DNA from: a virus
DNA: 40,435 nt
IMG/VR virus record: IMGVR_UViG_3300019885_000001
Span: 1 to 40,435 of that record
Reading direction: 5' to 3' (one strand)
Positions 13,893 through 21,955 of the stretch are shown here, in pieces. The position numbers and the translations under genes are program-made. The notes below the pieces were generated by a model, which saw nothing but the letters and a program-made list of their open reading frames with translations, had not been told where the DNA came from and did not search any database. How positions within the stretch are numbered: the stretch's first letter is position 1; the number at the start of each line of letters is the position of its first letter.

Positions 13893-14548
13893 TTTCAATA
13901 GTCATCCCAACTTATCACATGAAATATGGCTTAGAGTTTCTCAAGCAGTCGTTTGATATGCTGAAACAGCAGACATACAAAGATTTTGAAGTTGTGGTAA
14001 CTGACGATTCTATGGATGATGAGATTAGGGATTTTTGCCAGGAAGAAAAAGATTTGCCTTTAAGATTTATTAAAAACATGGGAACTCCGGGAATGGCCGG
14101 GAACACCAATACCGCCATGCTTTATGCCAATGGCGATTTGATTAAAATTCTTTATCAAGACGATAGGCTTTATCACAGCCGGGCGTTGGAAGTAATTGCC
14201 GCTCACTTTAAGCCTAAGGATAATTGGCTGGCAACATCCTGCACGCATACTGATGGTTCAGTCCATTGGCCAACTTACAGTGATGAGATACTTAAAGGGG
14301 TTAATACAATCGGTTCGCCCAGCGTTATCACAATCCGCAAACAGGCTAATCCGATTTTGTTCAATACCAAACTGACTTGGGTGTTGGATTTGGATTATTA
14401 TTACCGAATGAAACAAAAGTTTGGCGAGCCAAAGCTGGTTTATGACATTAACGTTATAATCAACACAGGCGATCACCAGACGACTTTTAACTTGTCGGAT
14501 GAACGCAAATTAGCCGAAGTAAATTATTTAAAGGAGAAATACTTATGA
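13889..14548 (+). CDS. Family 2 glycosyltransferase
   Basis: MISIVIPTYHMKYGLEFLKQ opens a typical GT-A nucleotide-binding domain. VVVTDDSMDD near residues 35-44 and KILYQDD near 88-94 (the DxD-like metal site) follow, and GMAGNTNTAMLYANGDLI is the usual helix before it. It would add one sugar to a growing glycan. At 219 residues it is a catalytic domain without membrane anchor. It overlaps both neighbours by 4 bases. Confidence 0.85.
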   Translation: MISIVIPTYHMKYGLEFLKQSFDMLKQQTYKDFEVVVTDDSMDDEIRDFCQEEKDLPLRFIKNMGTPGMAGNTNTAMLYANGDLIKILYQDDRLYHSRALEVIAAHFKPKDNWLATSCTHTDGSVHWPTYSDEILKGVNTIGSPSVITIRKQANPILFNTKLTWVLDLDYYYRMKQKFGEPKLVYDINVIINTGDHQTTFNLSDERKLAEVNYLKEKYL

Positions 14549-15654
14549 AAATTTTGTATTCAGCCGCTGTATTCGGGGATGAAGAAAAGAACGCCGTATG
14601 GCTGGCATTGGGCAACACCATGCTCTCAGTCGGGCCGTTGTCAGAGGAGTTTGAAAAGCAGATCGCCAAGCTGTTTAATAAAAAATATGCGGTTTTTGTC
14701 AATTCAGGCAGCAGCGCCAATCTTTTGGCTTGCACTATCTTGCCCAAAGGCGAAGTTATCACGCCGGCTCTGACTTTTGCCACGACGCTTGCTCCGATTA
14801 TTCAGACAGGACACAAGCCGGTATTTGTGGATTCGGAGATCAGCACTTACTTGCCGACCATAGAAAATATCGAGAAGTTGATAACCAAAAAAACTGTGGC
14901 GGTTTTAATTCCCAACTTACTGGGCAATCGCATGGACTCGGCTAGGTTAAGAGCTTTGTGTGATGAGAAAAATATAATTTATATCGAAGATGATTGCGAT
15001 ACTATCTGCGAATCTTCGGGACACATAGCCATAACTTCTTTTTACGGCTCGCACATCATAACTGCCATGGGCGGGGGTGGCATGATTATGACTGATGATG
15101 AGACATTAGCTAAAAGATTCAGAACCATGCGGGATTGGGGACGAGGGGCGACCGAGAGCGAAGTTATCGCGGACAGATACACCCAGACTGTCGGCAACTT
15201 TCTTTACGACAATAAATTTTTGTATGTGGAAAAAGGATTTAATTTCAGGCCGGTTGAGGCTATGGCCGCGTTCGGCTTGGAGCAGTTAAAAAGACTGGAT
15301 GGTTTTTTGGCTAAGCGCAAAGCCAACTTTATAAGCCTGCTGGAGTTCTTTGAGCGGGAGTTTCCGCAGTTTACATTGCCGTTTACGCAATTTCACGCCA
15401 ATTGGCTGGCTTTTCCTCTGTTGGTTGATAACAGGTATAAATTGGTCAAGTATCTGGAGGAGCATGAAATTCAAACTCGCCCGATATTTTCAGGCAACAT
15501 TACCAGACATCCTGCTTTTTACAGCTCCCACCGCCCAAGGAAGTTTCCTAATGCCGATTATGTTATGAAACACGGGCTATTAATCGGCATACATCAGGGA
15601 TTGGGCGAGGAGCAGTTGGAGTATATTAAGCAAACTTTTAGAGGCTTTAAATGA
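14545..15654 (+). CDS. DegT/DnrJ/EryC1/StrS-family PLP enzyme with His in place of catalytic Lys
   Basis: The fold is clear over 369 residues: NSGSSANLLA (phosphate loop, near 53-62), EVITPALTFATTLAP, IEDDCDT near 148-153, and MRDWGRG. In sugar aminotransferases the PLP Lys lies in SF-x-TK-x-x-x-GEGG; here the segment reads SFYGSHIITAMGGGG, with His170 in that place. The same swap defines the 3-dehydratases RfbH/E1 and ColD, which remove the sugar 3-OH. The Cys cluster of E1 is absent, so ColD-like (GDP-sugar) chemistry is closer. This fits the GDP-mannose epimerase next door. Confidence 0.85.
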   Translation: MKILYSAAVFGDEEKNAVWLALGNTMLSVGPLSEEFEKQIAKLFNKKYAVFVNSGSSANLLACTILPKGEVITPALTFATTLAPIIQTGHKPVFVDSEISTYLPTIENIEKLITKKTVAVLIPNLLGNRMDSARLRALCDEKNIIYIEDDCDTICESSGHIAITSFYGSHIITAMGGGGMIMTDDETLAKRFRTMRDWGRGATESEVIADRYTQTVGNFLYDNKFLYVEKGFNFRPVEAMAAFGLEQLKRLDGFLAKRKANFISLLEFFEREFPQFTLPFTQFHANWLAFPLLVDNRYKLVKYLEEHEIQTRPIFSGNITRHPAFYSSHRPRKFPNADYVMKHGLLIGIHQGLGEEQLEYIKQTFRGFK

Positions 15655-16292
15655 ACATTCTTTTAACAGGCGGTTCAGGGCTGTTAGGTTCGCAGTTAAT
15701 TCCGATATTGGGTAAAAAGAGAGATTGGAAAGTGATAGCTCCACCGCACAAGCTTTTGGATATTACCCAAGCTCCGATTACGTCGTATCAAGGCATAGAT
15801 TTGCTGATTCATTGCGCTGCTTACACCAAAGTTGAACAAGCCGAAATTGATAGGCAAGAATGTTTTGAAACCAATGTTAACGGTACGTTCAATCTGTTGC
15901 TGGCGTATCCCAAAGTTCCGTTTGTGTTTATTTCAACCGAGTATGCCCATAGGCCGATTAATTTTTACAGTCTGACTAAAAGATTGGCAGAACACGTGGT
16001 TACTTATCAAGCAACGCCTTATCTGATTATCAGGACTTTATTTAAGCCAAGACCATTTCCTCACCCCAAAGCATTTACTGATATGTTTACTTTAGGAGAT
16101 TACGCGGATAAAATCGCTTCCAAGATTTACTATGCAATTAGCGAATGGCAGGAGGATAAGAAGTCTAAATTGATATATATAGGCACAGGCCGAAAAAGTA
16201 TGTTTGAATTGGCGAAAGAAACCCGCCCTGATGTTGAGCCTATGAGCATTAAAGATATTAAGACAGTTAAATTACCTTCTGATTATCAATGA
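15651..16292 (+). CDS. RmlD-like NAD(P)-dependent sugar reductase, short
   Basis: MNILLTGGSGLLGSQLIPIL is a GxxGxxG nucleotide-binding start; DLLIHCAAYTKVEQAE matches the RmlD-type D-V-N-AAYT-VD-AE motif, and YSLTK supplies the Tyr and Lys of the active site. RmlD reduces a 4-keto sugar to the final deoxysugar. At 213 residues it is shorter than usual (about 290), with the substrate-binding end reduced. It could reduce the keto intermediate made by the preceding DegT-like enzyme. Confidence 0.75.
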   Translation: MNILLTGGSGLLGSQLIPILGKKRDWKVIAPPHKLLDITQAPITSYQGIDLLIHCAAYTKVEQAEIDRQECFETNVNGTFNLLLAYPKVPFVFISTEYAHRPINFYSLTKRLAEHVVTYQATPYLIIRTLFKPRPFPHPKAFTDMFTLGDYADKIASKIYYAISEWQEDKKSKLIYIGTGRKSMFELAKETRPDVEPMSIKDIKTVKLPSDYQ

Positions 16293-16876
16293 TAAAATTG
16301 CCTATGATAACTCTGGCTTGCATGACCGGAGTTGGCTATAAAACACAAGAGCATAAGGAAGCGATAAGGAAAAGCTGTAAAGATATAAAGTTCGGAGCCG
16401 TTAAACTGATTGAGCTGGAACAAATAAAAGATATTGGAACTTGGAATGAGGCGGTGATTTACGAATTGCCTAGACACATTGAAACTGACTATTGCTTATT
16501 TATTCATCATGACGGATATATTATTCACCCCGAACTTTGGAAAGATGAATGGCTCAATTATGATTTTATCGGAGCACCTTGGCCAATGCCTAAAGATAAT
16601 TATTCATATAGAACGCTTTTAGGCAGATTGATTCGGGTCGGCAATTCAGTCAGCTTAAGAAGCAAAAAATTAATGGATTTAGCGGCAATTAGGCTAATGG
16701 AATATCATCATGGAAATAACAACGAGGACGGAGCGATATGCGTCTGGCAAAGGGATTGGCTAGAGGAACAAGATTGTAAGTTTGCCCCATTGGAGGTTGC
16801 TAAGTATTTCAGCAAAGAGCATGAGATAGAGGAGAATAAAGACATTAAAAAAACTTTCGCTTTTCACTCACTATGA
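16289..16876 (+). CDS. Putative glycosyltransferase, DUF5672-like
   Basis: CLFIHHDGYIIHPELWKDEW followed by LNYDFIGAPW is the signature of the DUF5672 group, predicted GT-A-type glycosyltransferases in polysaccharide clusters. HHDGY probably takes the place of the DxD metal site. A later NEDGAICVWQRDWLEE segment matches the conserved end (N-E-D). The protein is 195 residues, soluble, and overlaps both neighbours by 4 bases. Confidence 0.75.
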   Translation: MIKLPMITLACMTGVGYKTQEHKEAIRKSCKDIKFGAVKLIELEQIKDIGTWNEAVIYELPRHIETDYCLFIHHDGYIIHPELWKDEWLNYDFIGAPWPMPKDNYSYRTLLGRLIRVGNSVSLRSKKLMDLAAIRLMEYHHGNNNEDGAICVWQRDWLEEQDCKFAPLEVAKYFSKEHEIEENKDIKKTFAFHSL

Positions 16877-17610
16877 TAGCCACTAATTTGGAGGAAGGAA
16901 TGGGTTTGGGCAACCAGTTATTTTCATATGTAATGTGCCGTGTTTTAGCTTTGGATTTAAACACGGATTTTGGCATAGGCCACCCGGAATTATTTAAGGG
17001 TAGTTCCTTTATGAATCTGGATTTTGGCAGAAATCTTCAATGGCTGAGGTTTAAATTCAGCGAACAAAGAATTGATACGCCTGAAGGCGTGGATATTCGA
17101 GGCTATGACAAGCGGGTGAAAGATATTAAGGACAACACTCTGATAATGGGCTTATGGCAGGATGAGAATTATTGGAAGCATAGGCTTATGGAAATCGACA
17201 AATGGCTGGCGGTTGAACCTCTAAAAATGCCCAAGAATCTATGTGTTATAAACTTTCGAGGCGGAGAATATAAAGGCGTTGCTGATTTGTATTTAACCCA
17301 TGATTACTGGAGTCTGGCGGTTTCGGAAATGAAAGCCAAAGGAGCAAAGAAATTCATTGTGGTTACCGACGATATGGAAGAAGCTTTGAAATTTTTCCCT
17401 GATTTTGAAGTTATGCACGAGATTGGCAGGGATTGGCGGATGATCCGCTATGCTAATTATTTGATTCTTTCCAATTCCAGTTTCGCCGTACTGCCGGCTT
17501 TATTAAATGAGAATGTAAAATTAGTTTTGGTGCCCCGTTTTTGGGCTGGACGCAATGTTGGCTACTGGAAACTTCCCCAAAATGAATATAAAAAATTCAC
17601 TTATATATAA
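16873..17610 (+). CDS. GT11-like glycosyltransferase
   Basis: GMGLGNQLFSYVMCRVLALD resembles the GT11 opening motif; CVINFRGGEYKGV is the HxRRGDY-like motif with Asn-Phe in place of His-x; LILSNSSFAVLPALLN matches the SNSSFSWW-A-LN motif near the end. It is the second GT11-type gene of the island and clearly different from the one at 12364. Donor and acceptor are unknown. The HNH gene follows, separating it from the next sugar gene. Confidence 0.75.
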   Translation: MIATNLEEGMGLGNQLFSYVMCRVLALDLNTDFGIGHPELFKGSSFMNLDFGRNLQWLRFKFSEQRIDTPEGVDIRGYDKRVKDIKDNTLIMGLWQDENYWKHRLMEIDKWLAVEPLKMPKNLCVINFRGGEYKGVADLYLTHDYWSLAVSEMKAKGAKKFIVVTDDMEEALKFFPDFEVMHEIGRDWRMIRYANYLILSNSSFAVLPALLNENVKLVLVPRFWAGRNVGYWKLPQNEYKKFTYI

Positions 17611-17640
17611 TTGCATTTCTTTACTGGGTATGATATCCAT

Positions 17641-18069
17641 ATGGTTATGGAAAAGAAATGTTTAGAATGTAAAAAAATATTTATTCCTTGGCCATCTAAT
17701 TTTAAAAAAGGAGGTGGTAAATTTTGTTCAATGAAATGCTATCATAGACAGGCTATTTCTCATAGAAAAGGTATAGAATCGCCTTTTTGGAAAGGTAAAA
17801 AGGCGAAGTACGGTGCTGTTCATGATTGGATAAAATCACAATTTGGTAATGCTAAAAAATGTGAAAATTCTGAATGTATTTATCCTAGAAAAACTAAGAA
17901 TGGAATTTTATTATTTCCTCAAAAATTTGATTGGGCTTTGAAAAAAGGAAGAAACTATAATGATAGGAAGAAAGATAGTTTTATTCAATTCTGCCGAAGT
18001 TGTCATAAAAAATATGATTTTAAGAAATCAAAAAAACGAAATAACAAAGGATATTTTATAAAAGTATGA
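17641..18069 (+). CDS. Free-standing HNH-type endonuclease with zinc knuckles
   Basis: It has CLECKKIF and KFCSMKC (a four-Cys zinc site near the N-terminus), then YGAVHDWIKSQFG with CENSEC, and FIQFCRSCHKKYD at the end, the form of the phage HNH group with YxxxHxWxxxxxG...CxxC...D...W/F-xxLCRxCHxxYD. It is strikingly A/T-rich beside its neighbours and sits between two glycosyltransferase genes, so it looks like a homing insertion. The open frame extends 10 codons upstream to a TTG; ATG 17641 or 17647 is preferred. Confidence 0.75.
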   Translation: MVMEKKCLECKKIFIPWPSNFKKGGGKFCSMKCYHRQAISHRKGIESPFWKGKKAKYGAVHDWIKSQFGNAKKCENSECIYPRKTKNGILLFPQKFDWALKKGRNYNDRKKDSFIQFCRSCHKKYDFKKSKKRNNKGYFIKV

Positions 18070-18746
18070 AAATTAGAGATGATACTTTTGTAGTGATTTC
18101 TAAATATAACAGCGATGCTGACTGGATCAAAAAGTATACATGTAACTATCAGATTTACGACAAGTCTGACCCTGTTCCAAACTACCCAGAAAAAAATTTA
18201 TTAGGTTATAGGGATATACGGATTCCGAATGTAGGGTTTAACCTTTATGCTTATTTTACATACATCATTGAACATTATAAAAATTTACCGGAAATTCTAA
18301 TGCTGATTAAAGGAAACGTTATTAACCGCCATGTCAGCAAAGAATATTTTGAGAGCGTTATGAACAATGATTATTTCACGCCGATTGTCGAAAAAGAAAA
18401 GCTGGAATTTCGCATGACGGATTCTTACTGGGATCACGGCTATATGGAGCATAATTATTTGAATATGTACCATAACATTCTTTATGTCAGGAACCCTAAT
18501 GAATTTTTTGATTTTGTCTATCAAGACCACTACTATCCAACCTATCTGCGGTTTGCCCCAGGCGCTAATTATATCGTCCCTAAAGGCCAGATTTTGCGCC
18601 TGCCGAAAAGTCTGTATCAGGATATGCGGACAATGGTAGAACATCACCAGTTAAGCGGGGAAAGCCATATTATTGAACGCTGTCTGGATACTTTGTGGAC
18701 TTCAGGACTTAAATTAAGGGAACAGCGGATTATTCATACCATATGA
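18066..18746 (+). CDS. DUF3431-like protein, probable glycosyltransferase
   Basis: FVVISKYNSDADWIKKYTCN, then YQIYDKSDP, NVGFNLYAYFTYIIEHYKNL and PEILMLIKGNVINRH follow the order of DUF3431 proteins (V-V-R-Y-D-W, YDKG, N-GREAHTYL-Y-YD-LPD-F-QG). The group is found with glycosyltransferases and is thought to act on glycans. Late His and Glu (HHQLSGESHIIERCLDTLW) are also typical. 226 residues. ATGA junction with the next gene. Confidence 0.65.
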   Translation: MKIRDDTFVVISKYNSDADWIKKYTCNYQIYDKSDPVPNYPEKNLLGYRDIRIPNVGFNLYAYFTYIIEHYKNLPEILMLIKGNVINRHVSKEYFESVMNNDYFTPIVEKEKLEFRMTDSYWDHGYMEHNYLNMYHNILYVRNPNEFFDFVYQDHYYPTYLRFAPGANYIVPKGQILRLPKSLYQDMRTMVEHHQLSGESHIIERCLDTLWTSGLKLREQRIIHTI

Positions 18747-19525
18747 AAATCGTGGATTGCGTGTTATTCAACGGCGAGAAAGAAGTCTTGGATTTAAGAT
18801 TGAATATTCTTAAGGATTTTGTCGATTATTTCATAGTCTGCGAAGCGACCTCAACCTTCAGCGGCAAAAGCAAACCTTTGTATTATCTGGAAGATTTGGA
18901 AAAATACCAAAAATTTTCCATAGAATATTATATGATTGGCGATGACTTTACCGCAGAAGAAATTGATCTGGCCGAGAACAGCCCCAATACCAAAGGCCCT
19001 GCTCATTTTCTCCATGAGTTTCTGCAAAAGGAGAGGATTAAAAAAGCTTTGATAGGCTTAGATGCTGAGGATATAGTTTTTATTTCCGACTGCGATGAAA
19101 TTTATGATCCCAAATCTCTATCCATAATTCCCGAGGGAATTTACAGGATTAACCAGATCGTTTATGTTTATTATTTGAACAATAAAAGCGATGAGCAATG
19201 GGCTGGAACTTTATTATGCAAATATAAAGACATTAAGGATGGCTGTTTGAATCATCTGCGGACGGCTAAACATTCCATAATCGGCAATGGCTGGCACTTC
19301 ACCAGCTTAGCCAAAGATTTAAGACGGAAATTAACGGACAGTTATACTGCCGAGAGTTACGCCGCTGATTATGTCTTGAATAATCTGGAAAAGAATATTA
19401 AAGCCAATAAAGACTTTTTAGGCAGAGATTTTAAATACGAGATAGACGAAAGCCAATGGCCGGAATACTTAACCAATAACAGAAGCAAATATGCCGAACT
19501 GTTCCGTAATAATCCCGGTATTTAA
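18743..19525 (+). CDS. GT17-family glycosyltransferase (beta-1,4-GlcNAc transferase type)
   Basis: KIVDCVLFNGEKEVLDLRLN and ILKDFVDYFIVCEA, TFSGKSKPLYYLE are the hallmark opening of GT17, the family of animal MGAT3 (adds the bisecting GlcNAc of N-glycans) with bacterial and viral members. DIVFISDCDEI near 112-122 holds the acidic metal site, and NGWHFTSL is the conserved late segment. 260 residues, so only the catalytic domain. It overlaps the next gene by 35 bases. Confidence 0.85.
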   Translation: MKIVDCVLFNGEKEVLDLRLNILKDFVDYFIVCEATSTFSGKSKPLYYLEDLEKYQKFSIEYYMIGDDFTAEEIDLAENSPNTKGPAHFLHEFLQKERIKKALIGLDAEDIVFISDCDEIYDPKSLSIIPEGIYRINQIVYVYYLNNKSDEQWAGTLLCKYKDIKDGCLNHLRTAKHSIIGNGWHFTSLAKDLRRKLTDSYTAESYAADYVLNNLEKNIKANKDFLGRDFKYEIDESQWPEYLTNNRSKYAELFRNNPGI

Positions 19526-20147
19526 CCAGGAAGAATACTTAGCCGAGGCTATTGAATCAGCGCTGGCTCAAACTGTTCCTGTGGAGGTAATCGTGGTTGA
19601 CGATGGTTCGATTGACGACAGCTTTAAAATCGCTTCCAAATATCCGGTTAAATTGGTTTCTCATATGTTTAATCGGGGATTGTCAGCCGCCAGAAATACG
19701 GGTATTCGCCATGCCCAGGGAGTCAGGATTCTATGTTTGGATTCGGATGATACTATTGAACCGACTATGGTGGAAAAATGTCAGAATATTCAGGGCGTGG
19801 CAGTTGTCGGAGTGCATAATTTTGGGGACAGGCTAGAGGCTTGGGTCCTGCCTTACCAAGACTTAACCTTGGAAGCATTTAAGATTCAAAATCGAATAAC
19901 CTGCTGCTCCATGTTTGATAAAAAAGACTGGCAAGCCGTAGGCGGATTTGATGAGGAAATGAAACTGGGAAAAGAAGATTATGACTTCTGGTTGTCCTTA
20001 TTGAAACGGGAAGTGAAATTTACTCCGATTAACGAACTTCTGTTTAATTACCGCATGAAAGCTGATAGTATGGCCTTAAGAGCAGATAGCATGGAACAGG
20101 AAATTTTGGAATATATCCACAACAAACACAAAGATTTATGGACTTAG
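19491..20147 (+). CDS. Family 2 glycosyltransferase
   Basis: MPNCSVIIPVFNQEEYLAEA, then VIVVDDGSIDDS (residues 33-44), RGLSAARNTGIRHA and ILCLDSDDTIEP (DxDD metal site) give a complete GT2 GT-A domain; GKEDYDFWLSLLKR supplies the catalytic ED segment. 218 residues without membrane helices. The start lies inside the GT17 gene in another frame. It resembles the next gene and may be its paralogue. Confidence 0.9.
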   Translation: MPNCSVIIPVFNQEEYLAEAIESALAQTVPVEVIVVDDGSIDDSFKIASKYPVKLVSHMFNRGLSAARNTGIRHAQGVRILCLDSDDTIEPTMVEKCQNIQGVAVVGVHNFGDRLEAWVLPYQDLTLEAFKIQNRITCCSMFDKKDWQAVGGFDEEMKLGKEDYDFWLSLLKREVKFTPINELLFNYRMKADSMALRADSMEQEILEYIHNKHKDLWT

Positions 20148-20827
20148 TCAGCATTGTTATTCCCGTATATAATGGCGAACAATACATCAGGCAAGCTTTA
20201 GACTCCGCTTTGGCTCAGACATACAAGAATATAGAGATTATTGTGGTCAATGACGCCAGCACGGATAAAACGGAGGATATAGTAAAACAGTATTCAGTTA
20301 AGTATTTGAAGCACGAAACAAACAAAGGGTTGAGCGCTGCCATGAACACAGGGTTAGCTCATAGCAAAGGCCAATACTTAATGGAACTTGATTGCGATGA
20401 TTACATTGATAAAGAGTTGGTGGAATTATCCTTGCAATGGTTTGAAGCTAAAAAAACGGATATAGTCGGAGTCTGGCAAAAAGAATTTGGCGATAGAGGA
20501 GAAATTCACTATTTCCATCCCAATCCCACTCATAAAGATTTTCTTAATGGCAATAAGATTAACTGCTCCTCTATGTACAAAAGAAAAGTTTATGAGGCTA
20601 TGCTAAAAGAATATGGATTCATGTACGACGAGAAACTGAAAGTTTATCAAGATTGGCAGGCTTGGATTCGGGCAACCAAGTTGGGATTTACCGTGGCCAC
20701 TATTCCCCTGCCTTTGTTCCATTATCGGATTCATAAAGGCTCGCTGATAACCGACATGCTGGCTAGTAATACCCGCCATGACGCTTTTGAGGTTATGAAA
20801 GATTCGTTGCCTGATATTTTTAAATAA
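20138..20827 (+). CDS. Family 2 glycosyltransferase
   Basis: MDLVSIVIPVYNGEQYIRQA, IIVVNDASTDKTEDI, KGLSAAMNTGLAHSKGQYLM and ELDCDDYID give the usual GT2 order, with the metal site in DCDD. VYQDWQAWIRA replaces the more usual ED-W segment. 229 residues, last gene of the carbohydrate island, overlapping its predecessor by 10 bases. Substrates unknown. Confidence 0.9.
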   Translation: MDLVSIVIPVYNGEQYIRQALDSALAQTYKNIEIIVVNDASTDKTEDIVKQYSVKYLKHETNKGLSAAMNTGLAHSKGQYLMELDCDDYIDKELVELSLQWFEAKKTDIVGVWQKEFGDRGEIHYFHPNPTHKDFLNGNKINCSSMYKRKVYEAMLKEYGFMYDEKLKVYQDWQAWIRATKLGFTVATIPLPLFHYRIHKGSLITDMLASNTRHDAFEVMKDSLPDIFK

Positions 20828-20831
20828 ATTT

Positions 20832-21392
20832 ATGTATCCACGAAGAGTAAAACTTGACCATCCCAAACTTTTAAAGCTGGAATTGGAGAAAGGCGAACTG
20901 ATTGAACAAGGTCGGGAATTTTCTAGGCAGATTGAAGAGACAGAGTTGGAAATGGGCAAAATTGATATACGCCTGCAGGCGCAGGAGGCTAAGGTTGATG
21001 TTGCTGATCTGAAAGAAAAAGGCAAAGCTATTATAAAAGACATGGATAATGTGGCTAATGAGTTTAAAAATAAGATACAAGCAGTTGAAAAAGAAATATT
21101 TGAGCGCATGAGCAAGCAAACTGATCCCGAACTGCGTAAAAAACACCAAGAATTGGAAAAAATTAAGAAAGATTTGGAAACCGAGCGCAATAAAAAAGCG
21201 CTTAAAGCTCAACAAATAAAAGACAGAATCATTCCTCTGACCCGCAGGCTTATGACTCCCCATTTGGAGAACGATTATGAGGATATTTATGACGTTAAAT
21301 TGGAAAATGGCGAGATGATTGGCACAATCTTTTCCCATTTGGCGGATTTTGAAACAAAATTCAGAAAAAAGTTGGAGAAATCAAAAAAATAA
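20832..21392 (+). CDS. Coiled-coil protein, 186 aa
   Basis: Nearly the entire chain from residue 10 to 145 is a charged coiled coil (EKGELIEQGREFSRQIEETE..., then DPELRKKHQELEKIKKDLET); the last 40 residues may form a small domain (ENGEMIGTIFSHLADFETKF). It starts 4 bases after the sugar island and before tail genes. Could be a structural or assembly factor. No family recognised. Confidence 0.65.
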   Translation: MYPRRVKLDHPKLLKLELEKGELIEQGREFSRQIEETELEMGKIDIRLQAQEAKVDVADLKEKGKAIIKDMDNVANEFKNKIQAVEKEIFERMSKQTDPELRKKHQELEKIKKDLETERNKKALKAQQIKDRIIPLTRRLMTPHLENDYEDIYDVKLENGEMIGTIFSHLADFETKFRKKLEKSKK

Positions 21393-21504
21393 GGGTATAG
21401 TTAAAGAAATATAACAAAAGCAATTTTTGGGTAGTAGCTCTCGTAAGTGGGGTGTGAGGTCGCTCTCCGCCCCAGCCCATAAAAACGTAATTAAGCGACT
21501 AATT
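21393..21504 (+). other. Leader before the third HNH gene with GC-rich hairpin
   Basis: A GC-rich block (21448-21474) can fold as TGGGG/CCCCA with an inner GAG/CTC, in an otherwise A/T-rich stretch. The local base composition differs from both neighbours, so this leader may have arrived with the endonuclease gene. Confidence 0.4.
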
Positions 21505-21945
21505 ATGCCATATAAAGATTTACAAAAACGAAATGCTTATAAAATTCAATGGGCAAAAGAACATCCTGAGAGTAGGCGTTTAACGCACTTGAAGTATTAT
21601 CGAACTCATAAGGATCAATTTAAGATAAGAGCTGATAGATACAGAAATCGACGAGTCACAGTAATAATGCCCAATTATCAATATAGGATTAAAATTGACG
21701 TTTTTACGCATTATTCTAAAGGTAAACCAATTTGTGCTTGTTGTAGAGAATCTATATTTGAATTTTTAACAATTGATCATATCAATGGAGGCGGAACTCA
21801 GGAACGAAATAAAACGAAAAGAAACGGTGGCTATGTATTCTACAGATGGCTTCAAAAGAATAATTATCCATTAGGGTATCAAGTTCTATGTTATAACTGC
21901 AATTGTGGTAAACGTACTTCTCAAATATGTCCACATAATTATTAA
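21505..21945 (+). CDS. HNH homing endonuclease
   Basis: The N-terminal 60 residues are basic and helical (KNRN-type); then CACCRESIFEFLTIDHINGG (zinc-linked HNH core with DHINGGG), YRWLQKNNYP and VLCYNCNCGK. This is a common free-standing phage HNH type. ATG 21505 is preferred; the frame extends upstream to a TTG through a GC-rich hairpin. A/T-rich, inserted between the coiled-coil gene and a virion gene. Confidence 0.88.
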   Translation: MPYKDLQKRNAYKIQWAKEHPESRRLTHLKYYRTHKDQFKIRADRYRNRRVTVIMPNYQYRIKIDVFTHYSKGKPICACCRESIFEFLTIDHINGGGTQERNKTKRNGGYVFYRWLQKNNYPLGYQVLCYNCNCGKRTSQICPHNY

Positions 21946-21955
21946 AGAGTAATTT

